Below are positions 1 to 7,446 of a DNA stretch of 17,272 bases, piece after piece. The stretch spans positions 1 through 17,272 of the forward strand of contig JAITPP010000128.1 of NCBI GenBank assembly GCA_031289385.1, in the 5' to 3' direction. This stretch comes from Prevotellaceae bacterium (GTDB lineage Bacteria > Bacteroidota > Bacteroidia > Bacteroidales > UBA932). Within the stretch, counting starts at the first letter, position 1, and every line of letters begins with the position of its first letter. The notes beneath the pieces are model-generated. The model ran no database searches, had not been told where the DNA came from, and saw only the letters and a list, made by a program, of their open reading frames with translations. The position numbers and the translations under genes were made by a program.

Positions 1-23
1 TTTCGTTTCCATTTTTTCGTCAT
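1..23 (-). CDS. Possible 5' end of a minus-strand gene (partial)
   Basis: An ATG read on the minus strand at 23-21 opens a frame of seven sense codons (M-T-K-K-W-K-R) that runs off the window edge. A lysine-rich start preceded by A/T-rich non-coding DNA is typical of this genome's genes, but seven codons are too few to identify a product, and such a frame can arise by chance in AT-rich DNA. A weak -7-like TATGTTTA lies on the minus strand at 41-34 without a clear -33 partner. The product cannot be guessed. Confidence 0.25.
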
Positions 24-127
24 TTTAATTTGTTAAACATAATTTTTTGATACTTTTAATCGTATCGTTTACTCAATAGATGCGTTTGCATAATAAATTC
101 CATAATTTTTTAAAAAATATTTTTGGT

Positions 128-290
128 ATCAGGTATTCCGTAGTTCAGTATTCAGTAGTTCGTAATTTTTATTTCGTAATTCGTAATTGATTTTTTTACC
201 ACAAAGTTTTTTACAAAGAACACAAAGGTTTTTTTCTATTTTGCAAAATCGTAATTCGTAATTTCGTAATTCGTAATTGATTTTTTACGA
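128..290. repeat. Degenerate heptanucleotide repeat region (TTCGTAA-type)
   Basis: The stretch is built of imperfect 7-8 bp units of the form TTC(C/A/G)GTA(A/G), such as TTCAGTA and TTCGTAA. The best runs are at 173-189 and 250-279. A 27-28 bp block starting ATTTCGTAATTCGTAATTG occurs twice, at 171-198 and 261-287, as near-identical direct repeats differing by one T in a T-run. Between them sits a copy of another dispersed repeat (199-228). No gene can be read through this region. The same heptad core (TCGTAA) recurs at 3067-3098 and 14841-14875. Confidence 0.8.
199..228 (+). repeat. Copy of dispersed CACGAAGAACACAAAG-type repeat
   Basis: CCACAAAG, a T6 insertion, then ACAAAGAACACAAAGG. It matches the arms of the palindromic element at 2689-2772 and a fragment at 2541-2555, so it belongs to a dispersed intergenic repeat family rather than to a gene. 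It lies between two long direct repeats of the heptad type. Confidence 0.6.
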
Positions 291-302
291 TTTAACTTTT
301 TT

Positions 303-336
303 TAACTTTGCATTTAAAAAATTACATCTACATTTG
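303..336 (+). promoter_or_regulatory. Predicted promoter of the M13 peptidase gene
   Basis: TACATTTG at 329-336 fits the Bacteroidota -7 consensus TAnnTTTG, and TTTG at 307-310 lies 18 bp upstream as a -33 element. The same TTTG is part of a second -7-like word, TAACTTTG (303-310), so two overlapping start sites are possible. Transcription would begin near 341 and leave an A/T-rich leader of about 140 nt before the ATG at 484, longer than for the other genes here. A closer, weaker promoter cannot be excluded. Confidence 0.45.
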
Positions 337-483
337 CATATCGAAAAACGATAAATAAATATTGAAACACAAAATTTATATATTAATAAACAGAAACTAA
401 AATATGATTAAAATAAAAATAAAATATTATAATCATATTGTTGTTGAGTTAATTCGACAAGAAAAATTTAATTATAATTTATA

Positions 484-2514
484 ATGATGATGAAAAAAAT
501 TACTTTTATTATTGCAATTGCGCTGATGGTAACCGCTTGCAATTCGAAAAAAAACCCGCTTGGCTCGGGAATTGATGTTACCAATCTTGATACTGCTACC
601 GCTCCCGGAATTGATTTTTATCAATATGCCTGTGGCGGGTGGATGCAAAAAAATCCGCTTACGGGCGAATATTCTATTTTCGGCACGGCTGATAAATTGA
701 GCGAAAACAATAAAAAGCAACTTAACGACTTGATTACTGAAATCGCCTCTGCAAAACACGAAAACGGAAAAATCGAACAAAAAATCGGCGATATTTACAA
801 CATGGCAATGGACAGCACTAAACTAAATGCCGATGGATATTCGCCCATTGTGAACGATTTGAACAAAATTGCCGCCATAAAAAGCAAATCCGAACTTTTG
901 TCGCTTATTCCCGAATTAATGCTCAACGGAGTTAGCGCATATTTCGTCACTTTTGTTGATGCCGATGCGATGAACAGTTCAATGAATATTTTGCAGTTTT
1001 ATCAAGGCGGAATTAGTTTGGGACAACGCGATTATTATTTGGATAAAGATGAAAACACCACCCAAATACGCGAAAAATACAAACAACACGTAGTAAAAAT
1101 GTTTGAACTTACAGGATTTTCGCACCAACAGGCTCAGAAAAATATGGAAGCCGTAATGAAAATCGAAACCCGACTGGCTACCGCCGCTTACGATAACGTA
1201 AAACTGCGCGACCCGTATGCAAATTACAATAAAATTTCGTTTGACGAACTTAAAACACTTGCATCGGAAATAGATTGGGACGCAGTTATTAACACATTAA
1301 ATCTGAAAGATATAAAAGAAGTAAACGTTTCGCAACGAGAAGCACTTGTCGAAGCAAACAATATAATTGCAAACGAGCCGCTGGAAAACAACATCGCTTA
1401 TCTGCAATGGAAACTTATTGATGCCGCTGCAACATGTTTAAGCGATGAATTTTACGCACAGAATTTTGACTTTTACGAAAAAACATTATCGGGAAAAGAA
1501 GAACAACAACCGCGTTGGAAACGTGCCGTAAATGCAGTAAACGGCATATTGGGCGAGGCTGTCGGACAAATGTATGTGAAAAAATATTTTCCTCCCGAAG
1601 CCAAAGAACGCATGCTGAAACTTGTTCATAATTTGCAAAATACTTTGGGCGAAAGAATAAAAGCATTAGAATGGATGAGCGACAGCACAAAAACCAAAGC
1701 ACTTGAAAAACTAAACGCATTTTATATAAAAATAGGATATCCCGACAAATGGCGCGATTATTCAAAACTTGAAATAAAAAACGATTCATATTACGAAAAC
1801 ATAAAAAGAGCAACACAATTTGAATATGATTTTATGTTTGCCAAAGCAGGAAAACCTGTTGATAAAGACGAATGGGGAATGACACCCCAAACGGTAAACG
1901 CATACTATAATCCTTCGACAAACGAAATCTGCTTTCCCGCAGGCATTTTACAATATCCGTTTTTTGATATGAGTGCTGACGATGCCTTCAATTACGGCGC
2001 AATAGGCGTAGTGATAGGACACGAAATGACACACGGATTTGACGATCAAGGACGACAATTCGACAAAGACGGAAACCTCAAAGATTGGTGGACAGCCGAA
2101 GATGCACAACGATTTGAAGAACGCGCAAAAGTTTTGTCTGATTATTACGATTCGATATACGTTGCACCCGACGTTCACGCCAATGGACGATTTACCTTAG
2201 GCGAAAATATTGCCGATTACGGCGGCTTACGCATAGCCCATCAGGCATACAAATTAGCAACAAAAGACAGTCCGCTTGCCGATATTGACGGATTTACTCC
2301 CGATCAACGATTTTTCTTGGCTTACGCAAACGTTTGGGCAGGAAATATCAGACATGAAGGAATATTAATGCTCACAAAAATAGACCCGCACTCACTCGGA
2401 AAATGGAGAGTAAACGGACAAATGCCTCATTTTCAATTGTGGTACGACACCTTCAATATATCAGAAGATGCACCAATGGCACTACCACTTGAAAAACGAG
2501 CATCTATATGGTAA
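484..2514 (+). CDS. pepO: M13 family zinc metallopeptidase (PepO/neprilysin-like), lipoprotein
   Basis: A 676-residue endopeptidase of the neprilysin family, which cleaves oligopeptides using one zinc ion. The N-terminus has a lipoprotein signal peptide with lipobox V-T-A-C and predicted lipidated Cys19, so the enzyme should be membrane-anchored in the periplasm. The catalytic part shows all family marks: substrate-binding NAYYN at 472-476, zinc motif HEMTH at 513-517, ENIAD at 574-578 giving the third zinc ligand Glu574 and Asp578, the transition-state histidine in DPHS (His636), and the usual C-terminal Trp. Length is normal for bacterial members. The start lies within three consecutive ATG codons at 484-492, so the exact first residue may shift by one or two. 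It stands alone: the next gene begins 622 bp downstream. With the S46 peptidase at 5109 it suggests growth on peptides. Family assignment is very sure; the symbol follows common usage. Confidence 0.95.
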   Translation: MMMKKITFIIAIALMVTACNSKKNPLGSGIDVTNLDTATAPGIDFYQYACGGWMQKNPLTGEYSIFGTADKLSENNKKQLNDLITEIASAKHENGKIEQKIGDIYNMAMDSTKLNADGYSPIVNDLNKIAAIKSKSELLSLIPELMLNGVSAYFVTFVDADAMNSSMNILQFYQGGISLGQRDYYLDKDENTTQIREKYKQHVVKMFELTGFSHQQAQKNMEAVMKIETRLATAAYDNVKLRDPYANYNKISFDELKTLASEIDWDAVINTLNLKDIKEVNVSQREALVEANNIIANEPLENNIAYLQWKLIDAAATCLSDEFYAQNFDFYEKTLSGKEEQQPRWKRAVNAVNGILGEAVGQMYVKKYFPPEAKERMLKLVHNLQNTLGERIKALEWMSDSTKTKALEKLNAFYIKIGYPDKWRDYSKLEIKNDSYYENIKRATQFEYDFMFAKAGKPVDKDEWGMTPQTVNAYYNPSTNEICFPAGILQYPFFDMSADDAFNYGAIGVVIGHEMTHGFDDQGRQFDKDGNLKDWWTAEDAQRFEERAKVLSDYYDSIYVAPDVHANGRFTLGENIADYGGLRIAHQAYKLATKDSPLADIDGFTPDQRFFLAYANVWAGNIRHEGILMLTKIDPHSLGKWRVNGQMPHFQLWYDTFNISEDAPMALPLEKRASIW

Positions 2515-2540
2515 AAATTTGATTTAGGTTAAATAATTTT

Positions 2541-2555
2541 CTCCGTGTTCTTCGT
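2541..2555 (-). repeat. Fragment of the dispersed CACGAAGAACACAAAG-type repeat
   Basis: CTCCGTGTTCTTCGT reads on the minus strand as ACGAAGAACACGGAG, matching the core of the repeat seen at 199-228 and 2689-2772. It begins 26 bp after the stop codon of the M13 peptidase gene. Only about 15 bp are recognisable. Confidence 0.45.
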
Positions 2556-2667
2556 AATTTATTTGCGAAAAACATGGGGAATTTTTTTTGTATCTGCTCA
2601 TTTATTGTTACTTTTCTCATATTATATTTTACGCGGCATATTTTGTGTAAAAGTGCTATCTCATTTT

Positions 2668-2772
2668 TATTTGTGGGCTTTTTGTTCTCCCACAAATACA
2701 CTAAGGGCACAAAGAATTTTTATAAAATATTTAAAATAAATATTTTCTTTGTGAACTTCGTGTCTTTATGGG
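2668..2772. repeat. Palindromic intergenic repeat element (MITE/REP-like)
   Basis: Two structures share an arm. TATTTGTGGG (2668-2677) pairs perfectly with CCCACAAATA (2689-2698) over an 11-nt loop. The same right arm starts a 28-bp segment (2689-2716) that is an imperfect inverted repeat, about 23 of 28 positions, of 2745-2772. Inside that, AAAATATTT (2724-2732) pairs with AAATATTTT (2738-2746). The 28-bp arms carry the dispersed repeat core (CACGAAGTTCACAAAG on the minus strand of the right arm). No transposase is present, and no T-run follows that would make a good terminator. It looks like a small non-autonomous or REP-type repeat. Confidence 0.6.
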
Positions 2773-3066
2773 ATATTAATGCCAAGCCTCTATCAAATAT
2801 CTTCTAATATCCATTTAAATCCCATGATTAATTTAACCATCTCATTATTTTTTGCAAAGATATAATCTTTTTAAAATTACTAATTTTTCTTAATTATTTT
2901 GATAACGATTTAACTATGAAAATTTTGCTATTATCAGAAAAATTGTATTGAACCTGCTCAAAAAAAGGCGCAGGCAAATAATCTTTACACTCAAAAAGAC
3001 TCAAAGTTGCTTAGAACAAGGATTTTTTAATCGATTTACTCAAAATTTAAATTCGTTACCCCCTGC

Positions 3067-3098
3067 ACTTACGACTTACAACTTATGACTTACGACTT
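3067..3098. repeat. Heptanucleotide tandem repeat (ACTTACG) at the lepA promoter
   Basis: Units of 7 bp run ACTTACG, ACTTACA, ACTTATG, ACTTACG, then a partial ACTT. The reverse complement, CGTAAGT, is the same word as in the array at 14841-14875, in opposite orientation. The array ends 7 bp before the -7 box of lepA and covers the place where a -33 element would lie. Confidence 0.8.
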
Positions 3099-3113
3099 TT
3101 TTTATTATCTTTG
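3083..3113 (+). promoter_or_regulatory. Predicted lepA promoter
   Basis: TATCTTTG at 3106-3113 is an exact Bacteroidota -7 box (TAnnTTTG). A -33 element would fall near 3083-3087, inside the third heptad unit, where only TTATG is found, so the upstream element is weak or replaced by the repeat. Transcription would start near 3120, giving a leader of roughly 18 nt before the ATG at 3137. Confidence 0.6.
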
Positions 3114-3136
3114 TGCAAAATTCGAGATAAAAACAG

Positions 3137-4924
3137 ATGAATAACATTCGTAATTTCTGCATAATAGCACATATCGATCATGGAAAAAGCACTCTTGCCG
3201 ATCGATTGTTGCAGGCTACACACACATTGGCTGAGCGCGATTTTCAAGATCAAGTTCTTGATGATATGGATTTGGAACGCGAAAAAGGCATTACCATAAA
3301 AAGTCATGCAATACAAATGGAATATGAAGCCGACGGCGAAAAATATATACTAAATCTTATTGACACCCCCGGGCACGTAGATTTTTCTTACGAAGTGTCG
3401 CGAGCAATAGCCTCGTGCGAAGGCGCGTTGCTTGTTGTCGATTCTACGCAAGGCATTCAGGCGCAGACAATATCAAATCTTTATCTGGCGCTCGAAAACG
3501 ATTTGGAAGTAATTCCAATACTCAACAAAATTGATATGGCTGCCGCAATGATTGATGAAGTAAGCGATCAAATTGTTGATTTATTGGGATGTAAACGCGA
3601 AGATATAATTCTTGCCAGCGGACGAACAGGCGAAGGCGTACCTCTAATTTTTGAAGCAATTGTAAGCAAAATAAAACCACCGAAAGGCGATGCTAAAGCA
3701 CCTCTGCAAGCATTAATTTTCGATTCTATTTTCAATTCATTTCGCGGAATAATTGCATATTTCAAAGTAAAAAACGGAACTATACGAAAAGGCGATAAAG
3801 TTAAATTTTTTGCAACAGATAAAGAATATCAAGCCGACGAAGTGGGAGTTCTTAAAATGTCGCTGCAACCGCGTACCGAAATCTGCGCAGGCGATGTAGG
3901 CTATATAATTTCGGGAATAAAAACCACAACCGAAGTAAAAGTGGGCGATACAATTACTCATGTCGATAACCCTTGCGACAAGCGAATTGACGGATTTGAA
4001 GATGTTAAACCAATGCTGTTTGCAGGAGTTTATCCAGTATCAACCGACGAATACGAAGAACTGCGCTCGTCGATGGAAAAACTGAGACTTAACGATGCCT
4101 CGCTAACGTTTGAGCCCGAATCGTCGATGGCTTTGGGATTTGGTTTTCGCTGCGGATTTTTGGGACTTTTGCATCTCGAAATTATTCAGGAAAGGCTTTA
4201 TCGCGAATTTGACATGGATGTAATTACGACCGTGCCAAACGTATCGTTTGATGTTTATACAACCGGCGGCGACAAAATTGTTGTGCATAATCCTTCGGGA
4301 TTGCCCGTTCCTACACTCATCGACCGCATTGAAGAGCCTTACATAATAGCGCAAATAATTACAAAAAGCGAATATCTCGGAGCGGTTGTAAAATTATGCC
4401 TTGACAGGCGGGGAACATTGAAAAATCAATCATTTTTGACTACCGACCGTGTAGAACTTACATTTGATATGCCGCTTTCCGAAATTGTTTTCGATTTTTA
4501 CGATAAACTTAAAAGCATTTCGCGAGGATACGCTTCGTTCGATTATTCGCTTACCGATTATCGCTTAGCCGATTTGGCAAAACTTGATATTTTGCTGAAC
4601 GGTGAGCAGGTTGATGCCTTGTCAAGCCTCACACATCGCAGTCATTCGTATGATTTTGGCAGAAAAATGTGCGAAAAACTCAAAGAACTTATACCGCGTC
4701 AGCAATTTGATATAGCAATTCAGGCGGCTATAGGCGCAAAAATAATTGCACGCGAAACCGTAAAAGCCGTGCGCAAAGATGTTACAGCAAAATGTTACGG
4801 CGGCGACATTACCCGCAAACGCAAACTGCTTGAAAAACAAAAGAAAGGAAAAAAACGTATGCGACAAATAGGAAATGTAGAAGTTCCGCAGGAAGCGTTT
4901 TTAGCAGTTTTAAGAATGGAATAA
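3137..4924 (+). CDS. lepA: Elongation factor 4 (LepA), ribosome back-translocating GTPase
   Basis: A 595-residue translational GTPase of the LepA/EF4 family, which binds ribosomes and helps in initiation or elongation under stress. The GTPase motifs are in order: G1 AHIDHGKST (11-19), G2 GITIK (51-55), G3 DTPGH (76-80), G4 NKID (130-133) and a G5 of the form ASGRTGEGV (160-168). EF-G-like domains II, III and V follow. The C-terminus ends with the LepA-specific basic tail (KKGKKRMRQ, then NVEVPQEAFLAVL), which separates it from EF-G and TypA/BipA. Length is typical (about 600). The first ATG, 24 bp after a clear -7 box, is the start. It is monocistronic: the gene after it has its own promoter 134 bp downstream. 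Nothing is missing or odd. Confidence 0.98.
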   Translation: MNNIRNFCIIAHIDHGKSTLADRLLQATHTLAERDFQDQVLDDMDLEREKGITIKSHAIQMEYEADGEKYILNLIDTPGHVDFSYEVSRAIASCEGALLVVDSTQGIQAQTISNLYLALENDLEVIPILNKIDMAAAMIDEVSDQIVDLLGCKREDIILASGRTGEGVPLIFEAIVSKIKPPKGDAKAPLQALIFDSIFNSFRGIIAYFKVKNGTIRKGDKVKFFATDKEYQADEVGVLKMSLQPRTEICAGDVGYIISGIKTTTEVKVGDTITHVDNPCDKRIDGFEDVKPMLFAGVYPVSTDEYEELRSSMEKLRLNDASLTFEPESSMALGFGFRCGFLGLLHLEIIQERLYREFDMDVITTVPNVSFDVYTTGGDKIVVHNPSGLPVPTLIDRIEEPYIIAQIITKSEYLGAVVKLCLDRRGTLKNQSFLTTDRVELTFDMPLSEIVFDFYDKLKSISRGYASFDYSLTDYRLADLAKLDILLNGEQVDALSSLTHRSHSYDFGRKMCEKLKELIPRQQFDIAIQAAIGAKIIARETVKAVRKDVTAKCYGGDITRKRKLLEKQKKGKKRMRQIGNVEVPQEAFLAVLRME

Positions 4925-5058
4925 AAAACGGTAATGTCATAAAAAGTACGAATTACATATTTACATAAGTACCGATTTTGTAATAATACGTTTCAAAATA
5001 TGATATAATTAACTACCAAAAAAAATCAATAAAATGCGTGATATTGGTAAAACTTGTT

Positions 5059-5066
5059 TAATTTTG
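5059..5066 (+). promoter_or_regulatory. Predicted -7 element of the S46 peptidase gene
   Basis: TAATTTTG fits TAnnTTTG and lies 42 bp before the ATG at 5109. No good TTTG or TTG is found 19-20 bp upstream (a TTG at 5044-5046 is too close), so this is a half-supported promoter. Confidence 0.35.
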
Positions 5067-5108
5067 TAATCAAATATAAATAAATTATTAAATTAAAATT
5101 TTAAAATA

Positions 5109-7265
5109 ATGAAAAAAATTATCGCATTAACGCTTGCAGTTGTTTTGTCGCTTAACACTGCGCTTAGAGCCGACGAAGGTATGTGGCTTTTGCCTTTACT
5201 TCAAAAAATAGGTTTTCCCGAAATGCAAAAACTTGGCGTAAGGCTTACTGCCGAACAAATTTACAGTATCAATAATTCGAGTTTGAAAGATGCTATTGTT
5301 ATTTTTGGCGGCGGCTGCACAGGCGAACTCGTTTCGGAACAAGGTTTAATTCTCACAAATCATCATTGCGGATATGGCGCAATACAGCAGCACAGCTCGG
5401 TTGAACATGATTATCTGAAAGATGGTTTTTGGGCAATGTCGCACGAGCAGGAGTTGGCTACGCCCGGATTGGCAGTGTATTTTCTCGAAAGTTTTGAAGA
5501 TGTTACCGATTCCATAAATGCAGCAACAGCAGGCATTGACGACGAAAACGAACGTCAAACCGCAATTCGCAAAAAAACCGCAGAACTGACAGCAAAATAT
5601 CAAGGACTAAAAGGTATTCGCTCAACGGTTTCGAGTTTTTATGCAGGCAATGTTTTTTATCTTATAGTTTACAAAATTTACAACGATGTACGTATGGTAG
5701 GCGCACCGCCGTCGTCGATAGGAAAGTTTGGCGGCGATACCGATAATTGGATGTGGCCTCGGCACACAGGCGATTTTTCGATGTTTCGCGTGTACGCCGA
5801 TAAAGATGGAAATCCCGCAGAATATTCGCCCGACAATGTTCCGTATAAACCAAAACAACACCTGAAAGTTTCGATTAAAGGCGTAGAAAAAAGCGACTTT
5901 ACAATGATAATGGGATATCCGGGGCGAACACAACGTTATATGACTTCGTGGGAACTCGACGAGCGTATGAATATCAGCAACGCTTACAGAATACATATTC
6001 GCGGCATTCGTTTGGATTTGATGAAAAATGACATGGAAGCCGACAGAAAAGTACGCATACAATACGCATCAAAACATGCCGGAGTAAGCAATTATTGGAA
6101 AAATGCGATTGGAATGAACAAAGCGTTGCAACATTTGAAAATTTACGAAAAAAAACAACAGCAAGAAAACGATTTTACCGCTTGGTTAAACGCAAATGAT
6201 GCCAGAAAACAAAAATACGGCGATGCCCTAAATTTAATACAAACATCAATTTCCAACAGAACCGAGATTACGAAAAATTCGATGTATTATAACGAAGCTA
6301 TCGCAGGCAGCGAAATCGTTGCAAACGCCTTAACAGTAAACTCATATCTTAACGCAATAAAACAACAGGAAGATGGCGAGAAGAAAGCCGAAATGCTTGC
6401 CAACTTAAAAGAAAGTGAAGAATCGTTTTTCAAAGATTATAACAAACCCACAGATATAAAAATCACAAAAGCCCTCTTCAAAGATTTTATCGAAAACGTA
6501 GATGCCCAATATAGCCTCGACGTATTTGCGCAAATCGACAGCCTGTATGACGGCGACGTAGATAAATTTGTAGATGCTATGTTTGCAGCATCAATATTTT
6601 GCGATAAGGAAAAAATGGATAACTTTCTCGAAAATCCCGACGAAGAAATATTAAACGCCGATTTAGCAAGTCAAATATACACTTCGTTTATAAAAATTTC
6701 TGCGGGACTACGTACATCCTTATTGCAAAGCAACGCATCGTACAACAAAGGACGCCGCCTGTACGAAAACGGACTTATAGAAAAAAACGCAGGCACAAAA
6801 GCAATGTATCCCGATGCCAACAGTACAATGCGACTTACATACGGAACGGTGCAGGATTATTATCCCGCCGATGCCGTTCATTATGATTATATTACAACAC
6901 TCGAAGGCGTGATGCAGAAAGAAGACCCCGACAATCTCTTTGAATTTGAAGTTCCGCAACGCCTGAAAGATTTGCACAACGCCAAAGATTACGGCAGATA
7001 TGCAATGAAAAACGGAAAACTGCCGATAGCCTTTCTTTCGACAAACGATATTACCGGTGGAAATTCGGGAAGTCCGATAATGAATGCACGCGGCGAACTT
7101 ATCGGTTTGGCATTCGACGGCAACTGGGAAGCATTAAGCGGCGATATTTACTTTTATCCCGAACTGCAACGCTGCATAAATGTTGATATACGATACGTTT
7201 TGTTTATAATCGACAAATACGCAGGCGCAAAACACCTTGTTGATGAAATGACGATAGTAAAATAG
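5109..7265 (+). CDS. S46 family dipeptidyl-peptidase, DPP7-like
   Basis: A 718-residue exported serine exopeptidase that should release dipeptides from the N-terminus of peptides in the periplasm. Residues 1-21 form a signal peptide with likely cleavage after LRA. The chymotrypsin-fold catalytic parts are visible: TNHHCGYG (83-90) with the catalytic His, DTDNWMWP followed by HTGDFSMFRVY with Asp222, and GGNSGSP with the nucleophile Ser653. N84 and N213 fall in conserved blocks. In Porphyromonas gingivalis the residue 18 positions after the serine is Gly in DPP7 (prefers hydrophobic P1) and Arg in DPP11 (prefers Asp/Glu P1). Here it is Gly671, so DPP7-type specificity is inferred. The length matches the family (about 700-720). 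It is a single-gene unit between lepA and a tandem array that begins at its stop codon. Family is certain; specificity is inferred. Confidence 0.95.
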   Translation: MKKIIALTLAVVLSLNTALRADEGMWLLPLLQKIGFPEMQKLGVRLTAEQIYSINNSSLKDAIVIFGGGCTGELVSEQGLILTNHHCGYGAIQQHSSVEHDYLKDGFWAMSHEQELATPGLAVYFLESFEDVTDSINAATAGIDDENERQTAIRKKTAELTAKYQGLKGIRSTVSSFYAGNVFYLIVYKIYNDVRMVGAPPSSIGKFGGDTDNWMWPRHTGDFSMFRVYADKDGNPAEYSPDNVPYKPKQHLKVSIKGVEKSDFTMIMGYPGRTQRYMTSWELDERMNISNAYRIHIRGIRLDLMKNDMEADRKVRIQYASKHAGVSNYWKNAIGMNKALQHLKIYEKKQQQENDFTAWLNANDARKQKYGDALNLIQTSISNRTEITKNSMYYNEAIAGSEIVANALTVNSYLNAIKQQEDGEKKAEMLANLKESEESFFKDYNKPTDIKITKALFKDFIENVDAQYSLDVFAQIDSLYDGDVDKFVDAMFAASIFCDKEKMDNFLENPDEEILNADLASQIYTSFIKISAGLRTSLLQSNASYNKGRRLYENGLIEKNAGTKAMYPDANSTMRLTYGTVQDYYPADAVHYDYITTLEGVMQKEDPDNLFEFEVPQRLKDLHNAKDYGRYAMKNGKLPIAFLSTNDITGGNSGSPIMNARGELIGLAFDGNWEALSGDIYFYPELQRCINVDIRYVLFIIDKYAGAKHLVDEMTIVK

Positions 7266-7386
7266 TTTATCAAGTTATAAAGTTTGTAAAGTTTATCAAG
7301 TTATAAAGTTTGTAAAGTTTATCAAGTTATAAAGTTTATAAAGTTTATAAAGTTTATCAAGTTATCAAGTTTATCAAGTTATAAAG
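7265..7386. repeat. 8/9-bp tandem repeat array directly after the S46 peptidase stop codon
   Basis: Fourteen units follow one another without gaps: GTTTATCAA, GTTATAAA, GTTTGTAAA and close variants (GTTTATAAA, GTTATCAA). The order 9+8+9 forms a 26-bp higher unit that occurs at 7265-7290 and 7291-7316 identically and at 7317-7342 with one change, followed by more degenerate units. The array starts on the last base of the TAG stop codon and ends just before a terminator hairpin. Its sequence differs from the TCGTAA heptads elsewhere in the window. Confidence 0.9.
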
Positions 7387-7388
7387 AT

Positions 7389-7422
7389 AAAAGCGGAGAT
7401 GCTATGCGTTTCTGCTTTTTTT
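7389..7422 (+). terminator. Bidirectional terminator between the S46 peptidase gene and priA
   Basis: AAGCGGAGA (7391-7399) pairs with TTTCTGCTT (7409-7417) with two G-U pairs over a 9-nt loop, and a T-run follows (7416-7422). On the minus strand the same stem is followed by TTTTATCTTTAT, so it can also end the cmk-ispH-priA transcript, whose last gene stops at 7447. Its position between two converging genes supports the call. Confidence 0.75.
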
Positions 7423-7446
7423 ATTTGCAATATTTTTCACTCCATT

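Larger units (their letters stand above)
2515..3136. other. Long intergenic region between the M13 peptidase gene and lepA
   Basis: These 622 bp contain no convincing gene: the open frames are short, AT-driven and without recognisable protein features. The stretch holds the repeat fragment at 2541, the palindromic element at 2668-2772, a further inverted pair GGATATTA/TAATATCC (2771-2778 and 2805-2812), a small CCTGC/GCAGG pair (2953-2957 and 2970-2974), and finally the heptad array and lepA promoter. I saw no RNA gene that I could name. A small RNA cannot be excluded by reading. Confidence 0.6.

Noticed and set aside
401..439. AATATGATTA and TAATCATATT, a perfect 10-bp inverted repeat in the leader of the M13 peptidase gene, as an operator or riboregulator.
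   Set aside because: The region is so AT-rich that a 10-bp inverted pair at this spacing is expected about once by chance; nothing else supports a regulatory role.
2545..2807. Short plus-strand open frames after the M13 peptidase gene that could encode small membrane proteins.
   Set aside because: They consist of Phe/Leu/Tyr-rich translation of T-rich repeat DNA, run through the palindromic element, and have no promoter or conserved feature.
3568..3765. Minus-strand frames inside lepA and inside the S46 peptidase gene as overlapping genes.
   Set aside because: They are short, lack promoters, and follow from the codon use of the real genes on the plus strand.
4929..4974. CGGTA/TACCG pair after lepA as a terminator.
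   Set aside because: Only 5 bp pair over a long loop and no T-run follows; I see no clear terminator for lepA.
7265..7386. CRISPR array, because of the regular repeats.
   Set aside because: Units are 8-9 bp and directly adjacent with no unique spacers; no cas genes are present.
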